From Microbacterium sufflavum (GTDB taxonomy: Bacteria; Actinomycetota; Actinomycetes; Actinomycetales; Microbacteriaceae): a DNA stretch of 64,000 nt. The notes beneath the pieces were generated by a model. It did no database searches and was not told where the DNA came from. It saw only the letters and a program-made list of their open reading frames with translations. A program made the position numbers and the translations under genes. Location of the stretch: the NCBI RefSeq assembly GCF_023101165.1, contig NZ_CP078076.1, positions 1,798,001 through 1,862,000 on the forward strand. Reading direction: 5' to 3'. Positions 31,591 through 39,939 of this stretch are shown in pieces (positions within the stretch are counted from its first letter, which is position 1; each line of letters begins with the position of its first letter).

Positions 31591-32382
31591 ATGGCCACGT
31601 ACACGCACGGACACCACGAATCCGTCCTCCGCTCGCACAACGTGCGCGACATCGCCAACTCGGCCGCGTACCTCCGCCCGCACCTCACCGCGCAGACGCG
31701 ACTGCTCGACGTCGGGGCGGGTCCCGGCAGCATCACGGTCGACTTCGCCGGGGCGGTCGCACACGTCACCGCGACCGAGATCGACGAGTCGGCGCTGTCG
31801 CTCTCGCGCGACCTGGCGGCGCAGCGCGGCCTCGACAACCTCTCCTTCTCGGTGGAGGACGTGCACGCGCTGAGCTTCGCCGACGACACGTTCGACGTGG
31901 TGCACGCGCATCAGGTGCTGCAGCACGTGGCCGATCCGGTGCAGGCGCTGCGGGAGATGCGGCGTGTGACCGTGCCGGGCGGCCTCGTCGCCGCGCGCGA
32001 TGCCGACTACGCGGGCTTCCTGTGGTTCCCGGTGCTGCCGGAGCTCGACCGGTGGCTCGACCTCTACCGCCGGGCCGCGCGTGCGAACGGGGGCGAGCCG
32101 GACGCGGGGCGGCGGCTGCTGGCGTGGGCCCGCGCGGCGGGCTTCCGCGAGGTCACCGCGACCGCGTCCACGTGGTGCTACGCGACCCCGGAGGAGCGCG
32201 ACTGGTGGGGCGGCATGTGGGCCGACCGCATCCTGGAGTCCGCCCTCGCCCGGCAGCTCGTGGACGAGGGCCTGGCGACCCCGGCCGACCTGCGCGACAT
32301 CAGCGAGGCGTGGCGGCGGTGGGCGGGCGACGGCGACGGCTGGTTCCTCGTGCCGCACGGCGAGATCCTCGCGCGGGCGTGA
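31591..32382 (+). CDS. Class I SAM-dependent methyltransferase
   Basis: A 263-residue methyltransferase. SAM-binding motif I is LLDVGAGPGSITVDFAG; TATEIDE is motif II; FDVVHAHQVLQHVADPVQAL is the post-II acidic region. The domain is UbiE-like and follows menE, but the substrate is not evident, and the C-terminal half (trp-rich TWCYATPEERDWWGGMW) differs from demethylmenaquinone methyltransferases. MenG is therefore possible but not preferred. CAGACT seven bases before the ATG suggests a leaderless start. Confidence 0.8.
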   Translation: MATYTHGHHESVLRSHNVRDIANSAAYLRPHLTAQTRLLDVGAGPGSITVDFAGAVAHVTATEIDESALSLSRDLAAQRGLDNLSFSVEDVHALSFADDTFDVVHAHQVLQHVADPVQALREMRRVTVPGGLVAARDADYAGFLWFPVLPELDRWLDLYRRAARANGGEPDAGRRLLAWARAAGFREVTATASTWCYATPEERDWWGGMWADRILESALARQLVDEGLATPADLRDISEAWRRWAGDGDGWFLVPHGEILARA

Positions 32383-32440
32383 GCGGCGGATACATCGGCA
32401 GACGGATGTCTCGCCCGGCGTGCTCGCGTAGCGTGGGGGA

Positions 32441-33622
32441 GTGATCCGGCCGCTCTCCCGCACGGCGCTCATCCTCGACATCGTCGGGGCGGTGCTGCTG
32501 TTCGTCATCTTCACTCCGATGTCGGTGGTGTTCTACGCGCCGCCGGTCACCGGAGAGCCGGTCGCGGGCGCCGCGGTGGCGGCGGTGGTCGTCGCCGGGC
32601 TCCTGATGTTCGGCGCGGTGGCGATCGGCCGGCTGTCTCCCGGGCTGGCGCTCGTGGGCGCCTGGGCCGGCGCGATCGTGCAGATGCTCGCCGGCTTCGG
32701 GCCGCTGCCGATCGACCTCGCGATCCTGCTGGTGCTGTACGCCACGTCGGCCTGGGGGTCGCGCCGCGTGCTGTGGTGGGGCCTCGGCTCGGTGATCGTC
32801 GGCGGCGTGATCGCGGCGCTCTACATGGTGTTCGTCAGCGGGGTCGCGTTCGGCACCGGCACCGGGTGGGAGCTCGTGACGGGCGGCACGCTGCTGCTCG
32901 CGGCATCCATCATGGCCCTCGGCTTCGCGTGGGTGTGCGGTCTGCTGTGGCGCGTGGTGCTGCGATCGCGGCGCACCAGGGCGGCGCAGTTGCAGGCCGA
33001 GGCGCTCGCGGCGGAGGAGCAGGAGCGCGTGCGCATCGCCCGCGACATGCACGACATCGTGGCGCACTCGCTCGCGGTCGTGATCGCGCAGGCCGACGGG
33101 GCCCGGTACGCCTCGGCCGTGAAGCCCGAGATGGCGACCGAGGCCCTCGGCACGATCGCCCAGACGGCCCGCGGTGCGTTGAGCGACGTGCGGATGCTGC
33201 TCACCCAGCTGCGGCACCGCCAGGGCGACGGTCCGCAGCCCACCCTCGCGGATCTGGAGACGCTGTTCGCGCAGGTGCGCCAGGCGGGTATCGAGCCGCG
33301 CGTCACGGTCGACCCGATGCCGCCGGGGGAGCCGCCGGGGGCGATCCAGCTCGCGGTCTACCGCATCCTGCAGGAGGCCCTGACCAACGCGATCCGGCAC
33401 GGCGACGGGGCGGTGGACGTGCACCTGGCCTGGCTCCCCGACCGCGTGGACATCCAGGTGCGCAACACGGTGGCGGCCGACGCCCCGCCGTCCGCACCGG
33501 GTGGGCACGGCCTGATCGGGATGCGGGAGCGCGCGCAGCTGGTCGGCGGTAGTCTGCACACCGAGCGCCGTGGTGCGCAGTTCGTCGTCCAGAGCAGCCT
33601 GCCGATCGGAGCCTCCCAGTGA
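32441..33622 (+). CDS. NarL-type sensor histidine kinase
   Basis: A 393-residue kinase. Four to five N-terminal membrane helices with almost no extracytoplasmic loop (intramembrane sensing) occupy residues 10-172. A HisKA_3 dimerisation domain has the phospho-accepting H204 in ARDMHDIVAHSL. The ATPase domain has AVYRILQEALTNAIRHG (N box) and GGHGLIGMRERAQL (G box). It overlaps the response regulator gene by GTGA. TAGCGT lies 6 nt before the GTG start. Confidence 0.92.
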   Translation: MIRPLSRTALILDIVGAVLLFVIFTPMSVVFYAPPVTGEPVAGAAVAAVVVAGLLMFGAVAIGRLSPGLALVGAWAGAIVQMLAGFGPLPIDLAILLVLYATSAWGSRRVLWWGLGSVIVGGVIAALYMVFVSGVAFGTGTGWELVTGGTLLLAASIMALGFAWVCGLLWRVVLRSRRTRAAQLQAEALAAEEQERVRIARDMHDIVAHSLAVVIAQADGARYASAVKPEMATEALGTIAQTARGALSDVRMLLTQLRHRQGDGPQPTLADLETLFAQVRQAGIEPRVTVDPMPPGEPPGAIQLAVYRILQEALTNAIRHGDGAVDVHLAWLPDRVDIQVRNTVAADAPPSAPGGHGLIGMRERAQLVGGSLHTERRGAQFVVQSSLPIGASQ

Positions 33623-34254
33623 TCAGAGTCGTGCTCGTCGACGACCAGGCCCTGTTCCGCGCCGGGATCCGCATGCTGGTGGCCTCGCAGCCCGACCTCG
33701 AGGTCGTGGGGGAGGCGGGCGACGGCAGGGAGGCGCTCGCGGTGGTCGCCACGACGCGGCCCGACGTGGTGCTGATGGACATCCGGATGCCGGTGATGGA
33801 CGGCCTGACCGCGACCGCGGAGATCCTCGCCCGGCCGGAGCCTCCGCGGATCGTGATGCTCACCACGTTCGACCTCGACGAGGCCGCGGCCCGCGCGATC
33901 CGGCAGGGCGCGAGCGGCTTCCTCCTCAAAGACGCCGATCCGGAGTTCCTGCTCGCGGCGATCCGCACGGTGCACGCGGGGTCCAGCGTGATCGCGGCGT
34001 CGGCGACCCGCGAGCTGTTCGCGCACTTCGCCGAGGCGCCCCGCCCCGTCCCGCCGCAGTACGGCGAGCTGACCGAGCGCGAGCGGGAGATCTTCGCGCT
34101 CGCCGCGCGGGGTCTGTCGAACGCGGAGATCGCGGCGCGGGAGTTCCTGAGCGAGGCGACCGTGAAGACGCACATCAGCCGGATCCTCACGAAGCTGGCG
34201 CTGCGCGACCGCGTGCAGCTGGTGGTGTTCGCTTTCGAGCACGGTCTGGCCTGA
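33619..34254 (+). CDS. NarL/LuxR-family response regulator
   Basis: A 211-residue regulator. The receiver domain has VVLVDDQALF, phospho-acceptor D54 in VVLMDIRMP, and the switch Thr in VMLTTFD. The LuxR HTH is ELTEREREIFALAARGLSNA and SEATVKTHISRILTKL. The cognate kinase is the overlapping upstream gene, and the ABC/FtsX exporter downstream is the natural target, as in bacitracin- or lantibiotic-type detoxification modules of other Gram-positive bacteria. Confidence 0.94.
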   Translation: MIRVVLVDDQALFRAGIRMLVASQPDLEVVGEAGDGREALAVVATTRPDVVLMDIRMPVMDGLTATAEILARPEPPRIVMLTTFDLDEAAARAIRQGASGFLLKDADPEFLLAAIRTVHAGSSVIAASATRELFAHFAEAPRPVPPQYGELTEREREIFALAARGLSNAEIAAREFLSEATVKTHISRILTKLALRDRVQLVVFAFEHGLA

Positions 34255-34283
34255 GCGCGACCGCGTCCTCCACGAGATCATCC

Positions 34284-34309
34284 TTCCGATGTATCGGGAT
34301 GCTCCCGAT
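34284..34309. promoter_or_regulatory. Triple heptamer repeat upstream of the ABC exporter
   Basis: TTCCGAT (34284-34290), ATCGGGA (34293-34299) and TCCCGAT (34303-34309) are alternating copies of one heptamer; the last two form a perfect inverted repeat with a TGC loop. It lies between the response regulator stop and the exporter start and could be the binding site of the NarL-type regulator. Confidence 0.5.
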
Positions 34310-34351
34310 GGCCGACGCGGTGCCCTGGACGGCGGAAATAGCGTCGAGGAC

Positions 34352-35113
34352 ATGGAGATCACGACCAGCGACCTCGGGCTCGCCGCCCGCGTCCAGCACC
34401 TGAAGAAGACCTACGGCTCCGGTGAGGGCACGGTCCACGCGCTCGACGACGTGAGCGTCGGCATCCGCCGCGGCCAGTTCACCGCGATCATGGGGCCGTC
34501 CGGCTCCGGCAAGTCCACGCTCATGCACATCATGGCCGGGCTCGACAGCCCCACCGAGGGCCGGGCGTGGATCGGCGACACCGAGATCACGGGGCTGAGC
34601 GACCTCGACCTCACGCTGCTCCGCCGCCGCCGCGTCGGCTTCATCTTCCAGGCGTTCAACCTGGTGCCCACGCTCGACGCCCTCGGCAACATCCTGCTGC
34701 CGTTCGAGCTCGACGGTCGCCGGCCGAGCGCGATCGAGCGGGCCCGCATCGACGGCCTCATCGACACCCTCGGTCTCGGGCCGCGCCTCGGGCACCGTCC
34801 CCACCAGCTGTCGGGCGGCCAGCAGCAGCGCGTCGCGATCGCCAGGGCGCTCGCCACGGCCCCCGACCTCGTGTTCGCCGATGAGCCCACCGGCAACCTC
34901 GACTCGAAGACCGGCCGGGAGGTGCTGCGCCTGCTCGCCTCCGCGAGCCGCGAGCACGGCCAGTCCATCGCGATGGTCACGCACGACGCGATCGCCGCGA
35001 GCCATGCCGACCGGGTGCTGTACCTGGGCGACGGTCGCATCGTCGCCGACCACCCCCGCCAGACCGCCGAGCAGATCTCCGCGTACATGCTGGCCGCCGA
35101 GGTGACGGCATGA
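34352..35113 (+). CDS. ABC exporter ATP-binding protein (MacB/LolD class)
   Basis: A 253-residue ATPase. Walker [10 protein letters not shown], signature LSGGQQQR, Walker B LVFADEPTGNLDSKTG, H-loop AMVTHD. EPTGNLDS is typical of ATPases serving FtsX-like permeases. The ATG at 34352 was chosen over upstream in-frame starts because TAGCGT lies exactly 7 nt upstream, the leaderless position. It overlaps the permease by ATGA. Confidence 0.93.
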   Translation: MEITTSDLGLAARVQHLKKTYGSGEGTVHALDDVSVGIRRGQFTAIMGPSGSGKSTLMHIMAGLDSPTEGRAWIGDTEITGLSDLDLTLLRRRRVGFIFQAFNLVPTLDALGNILLPFELDGRRPSAIERARIDGLIDTLGLGPRLGHRPHQLSGGQQQRVAIARALATAPDLVFADEPTGNLDSKTGREVLRLLASASREHGQSIAMVTHDAIAASHADRVLYLGDGRIVADHPRQTAEQISAYMLAAEVTA

Positions 35114-36570
35114 CCGCCGTCGCGACCGTCGTCCCGGAGACCAGGGCGACCGGTCCTCGCCTGGGTTGGCTGCGCGACCGCGGCATGGGTGCGAGCATCC
35201 TGGTCGCGGCGCTGTCCGCCGCCTTCGGCGTCTTCCTCGTCGAGATCACCGCCTACATCGGCGCGGTGCTCCAGTCCGACCCGTTCATCGGCGACAGCGG
35301 CACCCTCGCCGTCGTCGTCGCGATCCTCTCGGTGCTGCTCACGGCGGTGGCGATGTACGTGGCCGCGATCGTCACGGCCAACACGTTCTCGACCATCATC
35401 GCCGGCCGCACCCGTCAGATCGCCCTGCTGCGCCTGATCGGTGCCACCGCGCGCTCGCAGCGCGGACAGGTCGGACGACAGGGACTCATGGTGGGTCTGC
35501 TCGGTGCCGCCATCGGGCTCCTCGCCGGTCTCGCGCTCTCCGCGGCGGCCGTCGAGATCGGGGGACGGTTCGTCGCCAACGCCCCGACGGACTTCACGCT
35601 CGCGCAGCCCGCGCTCGCACTCCCGGCGATCGGCGTCGCGCTCACGACGTGGGCGGCCGCGTGGGTGGGGTCGCGCCGCGTGCTCGCGGTCACGCCGTTG
35701 CAGGCGCTCGGCGGAGCGGTCGAGCGCACGCACGATGAGGTCTCGGGCCGGACGGGGCGCCACGTGGGGGCGTGGGTGCTGCTGATCTCGGGTGCCGCGC
35801 TGCTCGCGGGCGGCGTGATCCTCGGGCTCGTTACCCCGCTCGGCGTGGTCGTGGCGTTCTTCGGCGGCATCCTGTCGTTCACCGGGCTCGCGCTCGGGTC
35901 GGTGCTGTTCATGCCGCCCGTGCTGCGGCTCGTCGGTCGCCTGTTCGGATCGAGCGCGACCGCACGGCTCGCGGCCGAGAACGCCCTCCGCTACCCGGAG
36001 CGCTCGTCGCGCATGGCGATCGGCGTCGTGATGGGCGTGACCCTCGTGACCATGTTCGCCGTGGCCCTCGAGTCCGCCAAGCGCCTCATGATGAGCCAGA
36101 CCACCGAGGAGATCCCGCCAGAGTTCTTCGCGCCGTTCGACGCCTTCGCGGCCATCATGATGGTGCTCGTGGCGGTGTCGGCGGTGATCGCCGCGGTCGG
36201 TCTGGTCAACCTGCTCACGATCGGGGTCGTGCAGCGTCGGCGTGAGCTGGGGCTGCTGCGGTCGATCGGCCTCTCCAACGGACAGGTGCGCCGCTTGGTG
36301 CTGCTGGAGGCGACGCACATCACGGTCGCCGCGACCCTCACCGGGCTCGTGCTCGGCGTGGCCTACGGCTGGATCGCGGCGCAGTCGCTGCTCGGCTCGG
36401 TGCCCACGCTGCCGGAGTTCACCCCGGCCGGCCTCGTCGCCCCGCAGGTGCCGTGGCTGCCGGTCGTGATCATCGTCGCGGCGACCGCGGTCCTCACGCT
36501 CGTGGCGGCCGCGACGCCCACGCGCCTCGCGACGCGCGTGGCACCGGTCGAGGCGCTCGCCGCGGACTGA
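35110..36570 (+). CDS. FtsX-like ABC exporter permease
   Basis: A 486-residue membrane protein with about eight helices in two FtsX-like halves. AAIVTANTFSTIIAGRTRQI and VVQRRRELGLLRSIGLSNGQ are the cytoplasmic coupling segments. It is a BceB/MacB-like single-chain exporter with modest extracytoplasmic loops. With the ATPase upstream and the two-component system before it, it likely exports or shields against an envelope-active compound; that is an inference. Confidence 0.88.
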   Translation: MTAVATVVPETRATGPRLGWLRDRGMGASILVAALSAAFGVFLVEITAYIGAVLQSDPFIGDSGTLAVVVAILSVLLTAVAMYVAAIVTANTFSTIIAGRTRQIALLRLIGATARSQRGQVGRQGLMVGLLGAAIGLLAGLALSAAAVEIGGRFVANAPTDFTLAQPALALPAIGVALTTWAAAWVGSRRVLAVTPLQALGGAVERTHDEVSGRTGRHVGAWVLLISGAALLAGGVILGLVTPLGVVVAFFGGILSFTGLALGSVLFMPPVLRLVGRLFGSSATARLAAENALRYPERSSRMAIGVVMGVTLVTMFAVALESAKRLMMSQTTEEIPPEFFAPFDAFAAIMMVLVAVSAVIAAVGLVNLLTIGVVQRRRELGLLRSIGLSNGQVRRLVLLEATHITVAATLTGLVLGVAYGWIAAQSLLGSVPTLPEFTPAGLVAPQVPWLPVVIIVAATAVLTLVAAATPTRLATRVAPVEALAAD

Positions 36571-36588
36571 CGCCCCTAGGCTGGACGG

Positions 36589-37248
36589 GTGCCGTCGCCG
36601 TTCGATCAGTCCACGTATCAGGTCCGCCTCGACTGGGGGGTCGCCGGGCTCCGGCGGCTCGCGCCGTCCGACGTGATCGTGGTGGTCGACGTGCTGCGGT
36701 TCTCGTCCGTCGTGGCGGAGGCTGTCGCGGAGGGCGCCGAGGTCCCGCTGGCCGGAGCGCTCGAGTGGTCGCGCAACGGGGCGGCGGTGGCGGCCGCTGC
36801 TCCGGCCGAGGCCACGGTGCTGCTCGGCTCGCTGCGCAACGCCCGGGCCGTGGCCGCAGCGGTGCAGGCGGAGCAGGAGCGTCGTCAGGGCCGCACCTCG
36901 GTCGCGATCATCCCGGCGGGAGAGCTCGACGAGGCAGGGGAGCTGCGCTTCGCCGCGGAGGACCTGCTGGGGGCCGGAGCGATCGCGGCGGCGCTCACCG
37001 ACCGCGGCATCGACCACACGGCACCCGATGCGGCCGTCGCGGCCGAGGGTTTCCGGGCGCTGCGGCGGGCGCTGCGGCACCTGGTGGGGGCCACCGGCTC
37101 CGCGCGCGAGCTCGCGGCGGGGGTCGCGGCCACGGAGCGCCTGACCGCTGCGGGGCTCACCCCCTTCGCCCCCGTCGAGGCTGCGGCACTGGATGCGATC
37201 GACGCGGTGCCGGTGCTGCGCGAGGGGCGGTTCGTCCGTCACACCTGA
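36589..37248 (+). CDS. ComB-like 2-phosphosulfolactate phosphatase family protein
   Basis: A 219-residue protein with the ComB pattern: VVVDVLRFSSVVAEAVAEGA near the N-terminus, LLGSLRNARAVAAAVQ and VAIIPAGEL. ComB dephosphorylates 2-phosphosulfolactate in coenzyme M synthesis, but homologues without the rest of the pathway occur in many bacteria, and no other coenzyme M gene is in this window. Enzymatic activity is therefore uncertain. TAGGCT six bases before the GTG indicates a leaderless mRNA. Confidence 0.75.
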   Translation: MPSPFDQSTYQVRLDWGVAGLRRLAPSDVIVVVDVLRFSSVVAEAVAEGAEVPLAGALEWSRNGAAVAAAAPAEATVLLGSLRNARAVAAAVQAEQERRQGRTSVAIIPAGELDEAGELRFAAEDLLGAGAIAAALTDRGIDHTAPDAAVAAEGFRALRRALRHLVGATGSARELAAGVAATERLTAAGLTPFAPVEAAALDAIDAVPVLREGRFVRHT

Positions 37249-37325
37249 GCGCGCGGTGCCACCGGTCGCACGGCGGACCGCCGCGCCGACGAGCCGATGA
37301 CGGTGGCGCGGCGTAGGGTCGGGGC

Positions 37326-37847
37326 ATGAGATACCTCCCCGCTCTCATCGTCGACGCCGTGCTCGTCCTGGTCTTCGCCGCGATCGGGCGGGCATCCCAT
37401 CAGGAAGACCCGGCCGGGTTCCTCCTCACCGCCTGGCCCTTCCTGGTCGCGCTGCTGGTCGGATACGCGGTGGCGCTGCTGCTCCCGGCACGACCGCGGC
37501 GACCGTGGTCGCTGGCGTGGGGTGCCGTCGTGTGGGTCGTCACGGTCGCGGGCGGCATGCTGCTGCGGGTGCTGAGCGGCGACACGGCCGAGGTGCCCTT
37601 CATCGTGGTCGCGTCGATCGTGCTGGGGCTGTTCCTGGTGGGCTGGCGGGGGCTCGCGGCGCTGGTGCGGCGTCTGCGCGCGTCGTCCGACCGGAGCTCG
37701 GCCTCCGCGCCGCAGACCCGCCCGTCGGCGGCGGCGTTCCCCGCGGCCGTGCCGGAACCGGGTGCGGCGGCCACGCGTGCCCCGGAGGCGTCGGCGGCGG
37801 ACGATCCCGCCGAGGCGCCGGAGTCGCGCGACCCCGATCCCGCCTGA
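37326..37847 (+). CDS. DUF3054 membrane protein
   Basis: A 173-residue protein. Residues 1-118 form the DUF3054 unit with four membrane segments (RYLPALIVDAVLVLVFAAIG, RASHQEDPAGFL, WSLAWGAVVWVVTVAGGMLL). The last 55 residues are Ala/Pro/Ser-rich and appear disordered, making it longer than the usual family member. Function unknown. TAGGGT six bases before the ATG is the leaderless signature. Confidence 0.8.
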   Translation: MRYLPALIVDAVLVLVFAAIGRASHQEDPAGFLLTAWPFLVALLVGYAVALLLPARPRRPWSLAWGAVVWVVTVAGGMLLRVLSGDTAEVPFIVVASIVLGLFLVGWRGLAALVRRLRASSDRSSASAPQTRPSAAAFPAAVPEPGAAATRAPEASAADDPAEAPESRDPDPA

Positions 37848-37907
37848 GCCGGGTCACGGCGGACGGCGACTGCGCGGAGACTTGGAGCCGCGGAGCCGCG
37901 GGCGTCG

Positions 37908-38396
37908 TCAGCGCGGCAGCTGCGCCGCGACTCGGGCGTCCGTGGTGATCTCGCGGCGCGTCCAGGCGAAGAGGTGCCGGGAGTCGAACGTGCGCGAGCA
38001 CCGGGCGCACGAGGTGGCCCGCGTCGGGCGGCGGTGGCGATAGGTCACGTGCCCCGCGGGGCAGTGCCCCACCCACGGCGCCAGCTCGACCGCGGTCTCG
38101 CCGTGGTGGGTGGTGCCGCCGACGTAGCCCAGGTCGGCGGCGACGCGTTTCCACGCGGGGCCGTGCGCCGCCGCGTGACCCGCGAGCGCATGGGCCACCT
38201 CGTGCAGCAGGACCTGGTGGATCTCGTCGTCCTCGAAGCGGGCGGCGAGGTAGCGCGACACCGTGATGCGCTTGTTCGTGTAGTCGCACTGCCCGGCACG
38301 GCGCTTGGCATGGTCGAAGTCGAACGTCCAGCTGTCGTCGAGGTGCAGCCGGATCAGTGCCTCGCCCCAGACGCGCACTCGGGTCAGTTCCGCCAT
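37908..38396 (-). CDS. SprT-like zinc metalloprotease-domain protein
   Basis: A 162-residue protein. The zinc-protease motif is HEVAH (residues 65-69) with a further His at 78, in the SprT arrangement. A C-terminal zinc-ribbon is suggested by HCPAGH and CARC (C112, H116, C130, C133). SprT-family proteins include Spartan-like proteases, but bacterial members are mostly uncharacterised. TACCCT six bases before the ATG indicates a leaderless mRNA; the much longer open frame upstream is rejected. Confidence 0.88.
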   Translation of the reverse strand: MAELTRVRVWGEALIRLHLDDSWTFDFDHAKRRAGQCDYTNKRITVSRYLAARFEDDEIHQVLLHEVAHALAGHAAAHGPAWKRVAADLGYVGGTTHHGETAVELAPWVGHCPAGHVTYRHRRPTRATSCARCSRTFDSRHLFAWTRREITTDARVAAQLPR

Positions 38397-38439
38397 GGGC
38401 TCAGGGTAATCCACGGCGGGGACATCGGGGTGCTGCGGC

Positions 38440-38967
38440 TCAGCCCGCGATGAGCTGCGACGGTCGGTGCCGCTCGGCGGCCTCGATCGCCAGCAGCACG
38501 GTCTCCAGCTCGCTGTCGGCCGCGCCCGACTCGCGCCGCAGGAACAGCGACTGCTTGAAGCTCTCCCGCGCGGTGTCGAAGTCGCCGGCCTCGTAGGCGT
38601 TCTTGCCGTGGTGCTGGTAGGCGAACGCGGCGATCGACAGCCAGCGCTGCCCCTCGGCCTCGGAGGCGCACGTGGCCAGCTCCTGCTCGGCGGCCGCATG
38701 GGCGCCGCGGTACTGCAGGATCGTGGCGTGCAGCACGCGGGCGCGCAGCACGTCCCGGCGGGTTCCGGCCATCCGCGCCTGGCGCACGGTCTCCTCGGCG
38801 AGTACGAGCGCCTCGTCGAGACGGTCGAGCACCTTCAGCAGCCACACGCGCTCGAGCAGTGCGGGCAGGGAGCGCTGCTCCTCGATCTCGGTCAGGCGGG
38901 CAGCGCACTCGTCGAGATCGACCAGTTCGCGGAGGGTCTCCCGGTCGTAACCCCGGATCAAACTCAT
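38440..38967 (-). CDS. TPR-like helical repeat protein
   Basis: A 175-residue, all-helical soluble protein. Repeats such as LPALLERVWLLKVLDRLDEA and WLSIAAFAYQHHGKNAYEAG, then DFDTARESFKQSLFL have tetratricopeptide spacing. Such proteins mediate protein contacts; no partner is visible. GAAGGAG gives a good ribosome-binding site on the minus strand. Function unknown. Confidence 0.75.
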   Translation of the reverse strand: MSLIRGYDRETLRELVDLDECAARLTEIEEQRSLPALLERVWLLKVLDRLDEALVLAEETVRQARMAGTRRDVLRARVLHATILQYRGAHAAAEQELATCASEAEGQRWLSIAAFAYQHHGKNAYEAGDFDTARESFKQSLFLRRESGAADSELETVLLAIEAAERHRPSQLIAG

Positions 38968-39049
38968 TGCTCTCCTTCTGATGCGTCCCCGCCGCGTCCC
39001 CGTCCAGTGTGCCTGGCGTCTGCGCGGTCTCGAAGGCGGCGCGCCCTGG

Positions 39050-39910
39050 TCAGCGCAGGAACAGCGATGCGTCAGGGCGGGGCGACGCGACGGCGTCCGC
39101 GTCCGTCACGACGCGAGCTCCCTGGAGGAACGCCTCCGCCTCCGCGCCCTGGGCGATCTTGGCGGGGTGGGGTCCGGCCGCGAGCAGTCGCGGCAGCCAC
39201 TCGGTGGGCAGCGGCGCGGCGGATGCCGCGAGCACGAGGTTGCCGAATCGCCGTCCCTTGAGCACCTGCGTGTCGGCGAGGATGCCGAGCTCGGGCAGCA
39301 CGGCGGCGATCGTCGCGGCCTGGCGCCGGGCGAACGCGAGCCCCGGTCCGTCCGCGACGTTCACCAGCAGCACGCCACCGGGGGCGAGCAGCCCGGAGAG
39401 CTCGCGGTAGAACTCGACGCTCGTGAGATGGGCGGGCGTCTGCGCGCCGGAGTACACGTCCGACACCACCAGGTCGCAGGCATGGTGCAGTGCGGCGGGC
39501 AGGCGCCCCACACCCTCCCGTGCGTCGCCGATGCGCAGCCGGATGGCCGCGCCCTTCGGGAGGGGGAGGTGCTCCCGGACGAGCTGCACGAGCGGTGCCT
39601 CCAGCTCGATCACCTGCTGACGCGAGCCGGGTCGCGTGGCCTCGATGTAGCGGGGGATCGTGAGCGCGCCGGCACCGAGGTGCACGGCGGTGAGCGGACC
39701 GGCGGGCAGCTGGTCGATCACGGCGCCCATCCGCACGATGTATTCGAAGTGCAGGTGGGTCGGGTCGTCGAGGTCGACGTGCGACTGCGGGGTGTCGTCG
39801 ACGATGAGCTCGAAGCCGCTCGTGAACTCGGAGGGGACGATGCGGGCGATGCCGCCGTGATCGAGCCGGGTCTGCGGGTGCTCGGTGTCTCGCGCGCGCG
39901 TCCGGCCCAT
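39050..39910 (-). CDS. Spermidine-synthase-like (polyamine aminopropyltransferase fold) protein
   Basis: A 286-residue Rossmann-fold protein. AVHLGAGALTIPRYIEATRP is the nucleotide (SAM/decarboxy-SAM) loop, QQVIELEAPLVQLVREHL follows, and CDLVVSDVYSGAQTPAHLTS corresponds to the catalytic Asp region of spermidine synthases. Many actinobacterial members lack the polyamine-binding residues and are called fused or orphan spermidine-synthase-like proteins. Activity not assigned. TAGGCT six bases before the ATG indicates a leaderless mRNA. Confidence 0.82.
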   Translation of the reverse strand: MGRTRARDTEHPQTRLDHGGIARIVPSEFTSGFELIVDDTPQSHVDLDDPTHLHFEYIVRMGAVIDQLPAGPLTAVHLGAGALTIPRYIEATRPGSRQQVIELEAPLVQLVREHLPLPKGAAIRLRIGDAREGVGRLPAALHHACDLVVSDVYSGAQTPAHLTSVEFYRELSGLLAPGGVLLVNVADGPGLAFARRQAATIAAVLPELGILADTQVLKGRRFGNLVLAASAAPLPTEWLPRLLAAGPHPAKIAQGAEAEAFLQGARVVTDADAVASPRPDASLFLR

Positions 39911-39939
39911 GCTCCGAGCCTACGCGCTGCGCCGACCGC

